From: an uncultured Collinsella sp.
Lineage (GTDB): Bacteria > Actinomycetota > Coriobacteriia > Coriobacteriales > Coriobacteriaceae
NCBI GenBank assembly: GCA_905209765.1
Contig: CAJLUE010000040.1
Span: forward strand, 1-15,781
Direction of reading: 5' to 3'
Length of the DNA: 15,781 nt
A program made the position numbers and the translations under genes. Below, piece after piece: positions 15,690-15,781 of the stretch. Below the pieces are notes generated by a model, which worked only from the letters and a program-made list of their open reading frames with translations, was not told where the DNA came from and ran no database searches. Position 1 is the first letter of the stretch, and each line of letters begins with the position of its first letter.

Positions 15690-15721
15690 AAAAAAGGGGG
15701 AGGCCGCGAGGCCTCCCCCTT
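15690..15721 (-). terminator. Intrinsic terminator of the upstream rRNA operon
   Basis: On the minus strand AAGGGGGAGGCC, loop TCGC, GGCCTCCCCCTT form a perfect 12-bp GC-rich stem followed by TTTTTT and GCG. This is a textbook strong terminator, sitting about 35 bases after the 5S rRNA end, and it insulates coaE from rRNA transcription. Confidence 0.9.
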
Positions 15722-15755
15722 CTCAATTCAAGCGTACGGCTCGGTGCCGTCCACC

Positions 15756-15781
15756 GGTCAGCGGCGCCCTGGCCTCCCACG
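15756..15781 (-). rRNA. rrf: 5S rRNA, 3' end only (cut by the window edge)
   Basis: Read on the minus strand the last 26 bases contain GTGGGAGGCCAGGGCGCCGC, then TGACC. This fits the conserved 5S rRNA 3' end (GTGGGAG-AG-AGG-CGC-GC), and CGCCGCTGACC would be the 3' half of the terminal helix; its 5' partner lies outside the window. The strong terminator just downstream and the absence of a sensible protein frame support an rRNA operon end. The exact 3' end (about 15756) is estimated from helix symmetry. Confidence 0.75.

Noticed and set aside
15563..15691. Upstream start for coaE adding 43 residues
   Set aside because: It would begin inside the rrn terminator and run through the promoter region. 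The P-loop must sit near the N-terminus in CoaE, as it does from the ATG at 15562.
15721..15781. C-terminus of a minus-strand protein gene at the right edge
   Set aside because: One frame is open to a TGA, but the same bases fit the conserved 5S rRNA 3' end much better and the rrn-type terminator follows.
1..15781. Mobile element, CRISPR array, tRNA or defence island
   Set aside because: I saw no transposase, integrase, long terminal repeats, regularly spaced repeats or cloverleaf structures. Apart from the MurJ coding repeats, the window is ordinary core genome.

Overview
This window looks like a stretch of core chromosome from a moderately high-GC actinobacterium. My best guess is the class Coriobacteriia (Collinsella-like), from the UvrC, MurJ and UvrB sequences, the gene neighbourhood and the base composition; I could not run a search. 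Coding is dense. I see nine protein genes, the 3' tip of a 5S rRNA, several hairpin terminators, and no mobile element, tRNA or CRISPR array.

Layout. On the minus strand from the left are uvrC, murJ and ybaK, a tight operon transcribed ybaK-murJ-uvrC. Next comes uvrA (minus), which ends in its own hairpin. A 259-base divergent region follows; it holds a near-consensus LexA-type box upstream of uvrA. On the plus strand are mrp (a P-loop Fe-S carrier) and a YhiN/HI0933-type flavoprotein, which are translationally coupled. A second flavoprotein of the COG2509 kind follows them. A strong hairpin terminator separates this plus-strand block from the minus-strand operon coaE-(lytic transglycosylase)-uvrB. 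At the right edge a perfect rrn-type terminator and the last bases of a 5S rRNA gene, both on the minus strand, show that a ribosomal RNA operon ends immediately upstream of coaE.

How the genes fit together. All three nucleotide-excision-repair genes (uvrA, uvrB, uvrC) lie within about 14 kb but in three transcription units. Each is mixed with other genes: cell-wall genes (the lipid II flippase murJ and a lytic transglycosylase), CoA synthesis (coaE), tRNA proofreading (ybaK), and Fe-S or flavin redox genes (mrp and two flavoproteins).

I found no wholly new system. The points most worth a second look are: the long N-terminal cytoplasmic extension of MurJ with three copies of an ETAV(F/Y)L motif; a rearranged cysteine set in UvrC where other UvrCs bind an iron-sulfur cluster; a promoter-like box followed by a terminator-like hairpin in the leader of the second flavoprotein; and a probable SOS box at uvrA.
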